Shown: positions 56,201 through 57,189 of the stretch, one piece after another | How the letters are laid out: each line of letters starts with the position of its first letter | Numbering within the stretch: position 1 is the stretch's first letter | Notes under the pieces: model-generated | What the model saw: the letters and a program-made list of their open reading frames with translations, nothing else | Databases searched by the model: none | What the model was told of the DNA's origin: nothing | From: Akkermansiaceae bacterium | GTDB lineage: Bacteria > Verrucomicrobiota > Verrucomicrobiia > Verrucomicrobiales > Akkermansiaceae | NCBI GenBank assembly: GCA_026421245.1 | Contig: JAPKDJ010000023.1 | Location: 1 to 57,189, forward strand | DNA length: 57,189 bases | Direction of reading: 5' to 3' | Program-made: the position numbers and the translations under genes

Positions 56201-56948
56201 CTTTGACGAAGGGATCGACTTTCATTTTGCAGACAACACCGTCATCGAAGGCGGAAGTCACATTGTTCTCGTGACGGATTTCGAAGCCTTTACAGTCCGC
56301 TACGGTGAGCTTGGAGACGGCGTGGTCGCGGGGGAATACTCGGGCAGATTGAACAACGATGGCGAACAAATCACTCTTCGCAAAACCGGGAACGCCACCC
56401 TTCTCGATCTCACTTACAACGATCAAGACCCGTGGCCGGCTCTCGCTGATGGAAACGGATACTCTATGATTTTCACTGGAACAGATCCCACCGATGGCGC
56501 GGCCTGGTCCACTCACTCCGCGATTGGTGGAGCGCCCGGAGAAGCCGATACCCCGCTGATGCTAGGCTACGAGGAATGGAAACTCGTCAGTGGAATCACC
56601 GATGATCAAAGTGATGAGGATCACGATGGGCTCACTGCCTTCGCCGAGTACGCCACTGGAAACGATCCCGCGATTCCAAACCACGGTTCCGCCAGCACAG
56701 GAGGCCTTGTAAAGATCGACACCGCTGGATTTCTTTCCGTCACTTACCAACGAAGTCTCTCCGCTGCCGATGTCGCCTTCAAAGTGCAGGAATCTTCGGA
56801 CCTTCAGAGCTGGGAAGATGTCCCCAATCCTGTCCTGGTCAACGAAACGACCAATGAAGAAAAACAAACCAAAAGAGTCACCGAACGTTTGCCTGATCCA
56901 GTGACTCCTGGTTCCCGTAAGTTCCTACGGGTTCGAATGGTTCGTTAG
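53232..56948 (+). CDS. lamin-tail / chitobiase-like / CotH-kinase exoprotein
   Basis: The 1238-residue protein has a signal peptide (MKLAPTLSFSFMMVGGALLP, cleavage near SSAAT). Domains in rough order: lamin-tail (about 28-140, ITEFLAKNQEGLTDEDGDSE, HLVIFASGKDRKTTPGELH); a chitobiase/hexosaminidase C-terminal-like beta domain (about 175-250, RIRYTTNGTTPGTTQGTIYS); CotH (about 280-640, RFVHVYLNGNYWGQYHLRER, FKFFIKDADGFL); a second chitobiase-like unit (TAIYYTVDGSDPRFPGG); a jelly-roll module (YFRKNVAIVDPSDFSNFVVR); a second lamin-tail (about 940-1060); and the DEDHDGLTAFAEYATG tail. The CotH metal segment reads KDAD rather than PWDLD. The frame is open 12 codons upstream, but ATG 53232 starts the signal peptide. 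Confidence 0.88.
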   Translation: MKLAPTLSFSFMMVGGALLPSSAATLTDAAITEFLAKNQEGLTDEDGDSEDWIEIQNISGVSGDLDEWYLTDDPANLTKWSLPAVEIPNGGHLVIFASGKDRKTTPGELHANFSLGSSSGEYLALVKPDGTTIATEFVALPKQNPDVSYGEGFYLTPTPGATNGANIDGFVQDTQFSSKRGFYDAPISVAITTLTPGARIRYTTNGTTPGTTQGTIYSRPIAVSDTTVIRAIAYKAGFQSTNVDTHTYVFPESVVDQSRMRASVTQSGTYGPQMIDSLKSVPTISIVTNNALPFLSETSSNVRTEVTTSIEMIHPDGTKGFQEEGGLSNYGGRYTNYRKKSFRVAFRSDFGDTKLKYPIFDGFEYPNYQPAEEFDVINLRSGSHDMVSRGGYMSNRFTDDTMLEMGNVAPHGRFVHVYLNGNYWGQYHLRERWNARMAANYFGGSKDDYEAVNANNTGSNFYNGTFNGSHPDGDVYDGSGVEWNQTRSLVNGSNPFAKASGHIDVANAIDFMLLWVSGNSESEFRALGSPANGIPFKFFIKDADGFLRNPSHPVTHTGPINVMTKMKRDNDPDYGILLADRIHKHFFNDGALTVEKNRARLQKRVNEASLGFISEDARWGNHYRSVASWKSYQRNLINNHFRNLTDNRITQFRNNNMYPDVNAPALSQHGGSIPENGGVTMTTNATAIYYTVDGSDPRFPGGAVSPTAIAATFSNDVREAEDFIEAGADWKYLDDGSDQGSNWRDIGFDDVAWESAPAQLGYGELSIQTTVGFIDTDAETRGNQKNATTYFRKNVAIVDPSDFSNFVVRIRYDDGAAVYVNGVEIARTATLPANASFDTFATSATPSESTYFDYPIPSSRFVDGSNTIAVEVHNQSAGSSDMRFDLVLRGEIDLSNGNNVTEPVMFDGPTELKARSFDSSANEWSALTTTFFTLDTVPADATNLVVSEIHYRPANPTSEAETAVSTDRDDYEFIELLNTTNQPIDLSGVYFDEGIDFHFADNTVIEGGSHIVLVTDFEAFTVRYGELGDGVVAGEYSGRLNNDGEQITLRKTGNATLLDLTYNDQDPWPALADGNGYSMIFTGTDPTDGAAWSTHSAIGGAPGEADTPLMLGYEEWKLVSGITDDQSDEDHDGLTAFAEYATGNDPAIPNHGSASTGGLVKIDTAGFLSVTYQRSLSAADVAFKVQESSDLQSWEDVPNPVLVNETTNEEKQTKRVTERLPDPVTPGSRKFLRVRMVR

Positions 56949-56955
56949 GACTTTT

Positions 56956-57144
56956 CTATCGACGAGGCAACCACTTGCGCACCAGGTCGAGAAACTCGGC
57001 CCGCTCACCTTGGGGATCCTCTCCCTTTCCACTGAGGGCAGGGGGGCACAAAATAGAGGTTCCCTCACCGGCTGGGTGCTCCTGGGGTCTGTTTTTTCTT
57101 AGAAGTGCTTCGGCGACGAGAGACCTTCTTCTTCTCTTTGTCAT
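56956..57144 (-). CDS. small hypothetical protein at the window edge
   Basis: A 62-codon frame starting MTKRRRRSLVAEALLRKNRP and ending FLDLVRKWLPRR. It is strongly basic at the N-terminus. There is no family resemblance, and it is convergent with the exoprotein, 7 bases past its stop. The frame is open to the right edge, so a longer gene beginning outside cannot be excluded. Confidence 0.25.
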   Translation of the reverse strand: MTKRRRRSLVAEALLRKNRPQEHPAGEGTSILCPPALSGKGEDPQGERAEFLDLVRKWLPRR

Positions 57145-57189
57145 GCGGGCAAAAAAGAGCCCCGTTCGTTGGTGATTGACCAACAAACG

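Overview
The window looks like a chromosomal segment from a member of the Verrucomicrobiota or a related PVC lineage, probably marine or otherwise specialised on sulfated polysaccharides. The grounds are ten secreted sulfatase genes, three large CotH-kinase/lamin-tail exoproteins, a secreted c-type cytochrome of the DUF1587/1592/1588 type followed directly by a DUF1552 protein, and ThuA, DUF1080, DUF3500 and DUF3179 proteins. No single sequence fixes the genus. I see no tRNA, rRNA, CRISPR array, phage or plasmid backbone.

Layout. 0.2-5.6 kb is a housekeeping block: a YhiN-type flavoprotein, a tRNA-modification operon (trmO-tadA-hypothetical), a broken CrtI-like gene, gluQ and a COG4091 oxidoreductase. 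5.6-18.9 kb holds two gene stubs, a double-headed sulfatase, a GH71/GH99-like hydrolase, a metallopeptidase, a DUF3500 protein, a TIM-barrel isomerase, a sulfatase with an extra C-terminal domain, a LamG stub, a DUF3179 gene with an in-frame TGA, and a HAD hydrolase. 19.0-28.4 kb holds five more sulfatases, a decayed DUF1080 gene and a ThuA protein. 28.5-35.4 kb holds the cytochrome/DUF1552 pair and a fur-katG oxidative-stress pair. 35.4-57.2 kb holds a redoxin gene with an in-frame TGA, three huge surface proteins, a compact three-sulfatase operon, an IS30 remnant beside a perfect 33-nt palindrome, and a SWIM/SNF2 helicase.

The most interesting signal is a pair of probable selenoproteins. 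In the DUF3179 gene (17180-18133) and in the redoxin gene (35446-35964, minus strand) a single in-frame TGA falls exactly where the family has the first cysteine of a CxxC motif, giving U-H-L-C and U-V-G-C. Reading is otherwise open on both sides, and a hairpin lies at bacterial-SECIS distance downstream of each TGA. Both proteins are predicted to be exported. The selenocysteine machinery is not in this window, so the claim rests on pattern and needs the rest of the genome.

A second theme is gene erosion. At least five genes survive as ends or pieces: CrtI-like, a tail at 5589-6068, a stub at 6097-6259, a LamG stub at 16497-17030, and DUF1080 at 24908-25739. Several keep an N-terminal signal peptide and a C-terminal tail but have lost the middle. 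The sulfatases, exoproteins and GH71/99-like enzyme probably act together outside the cytoplasm on sulfated glycans, but no transporter or dedicated regulator is present and no substrate can be named from sequence alone.
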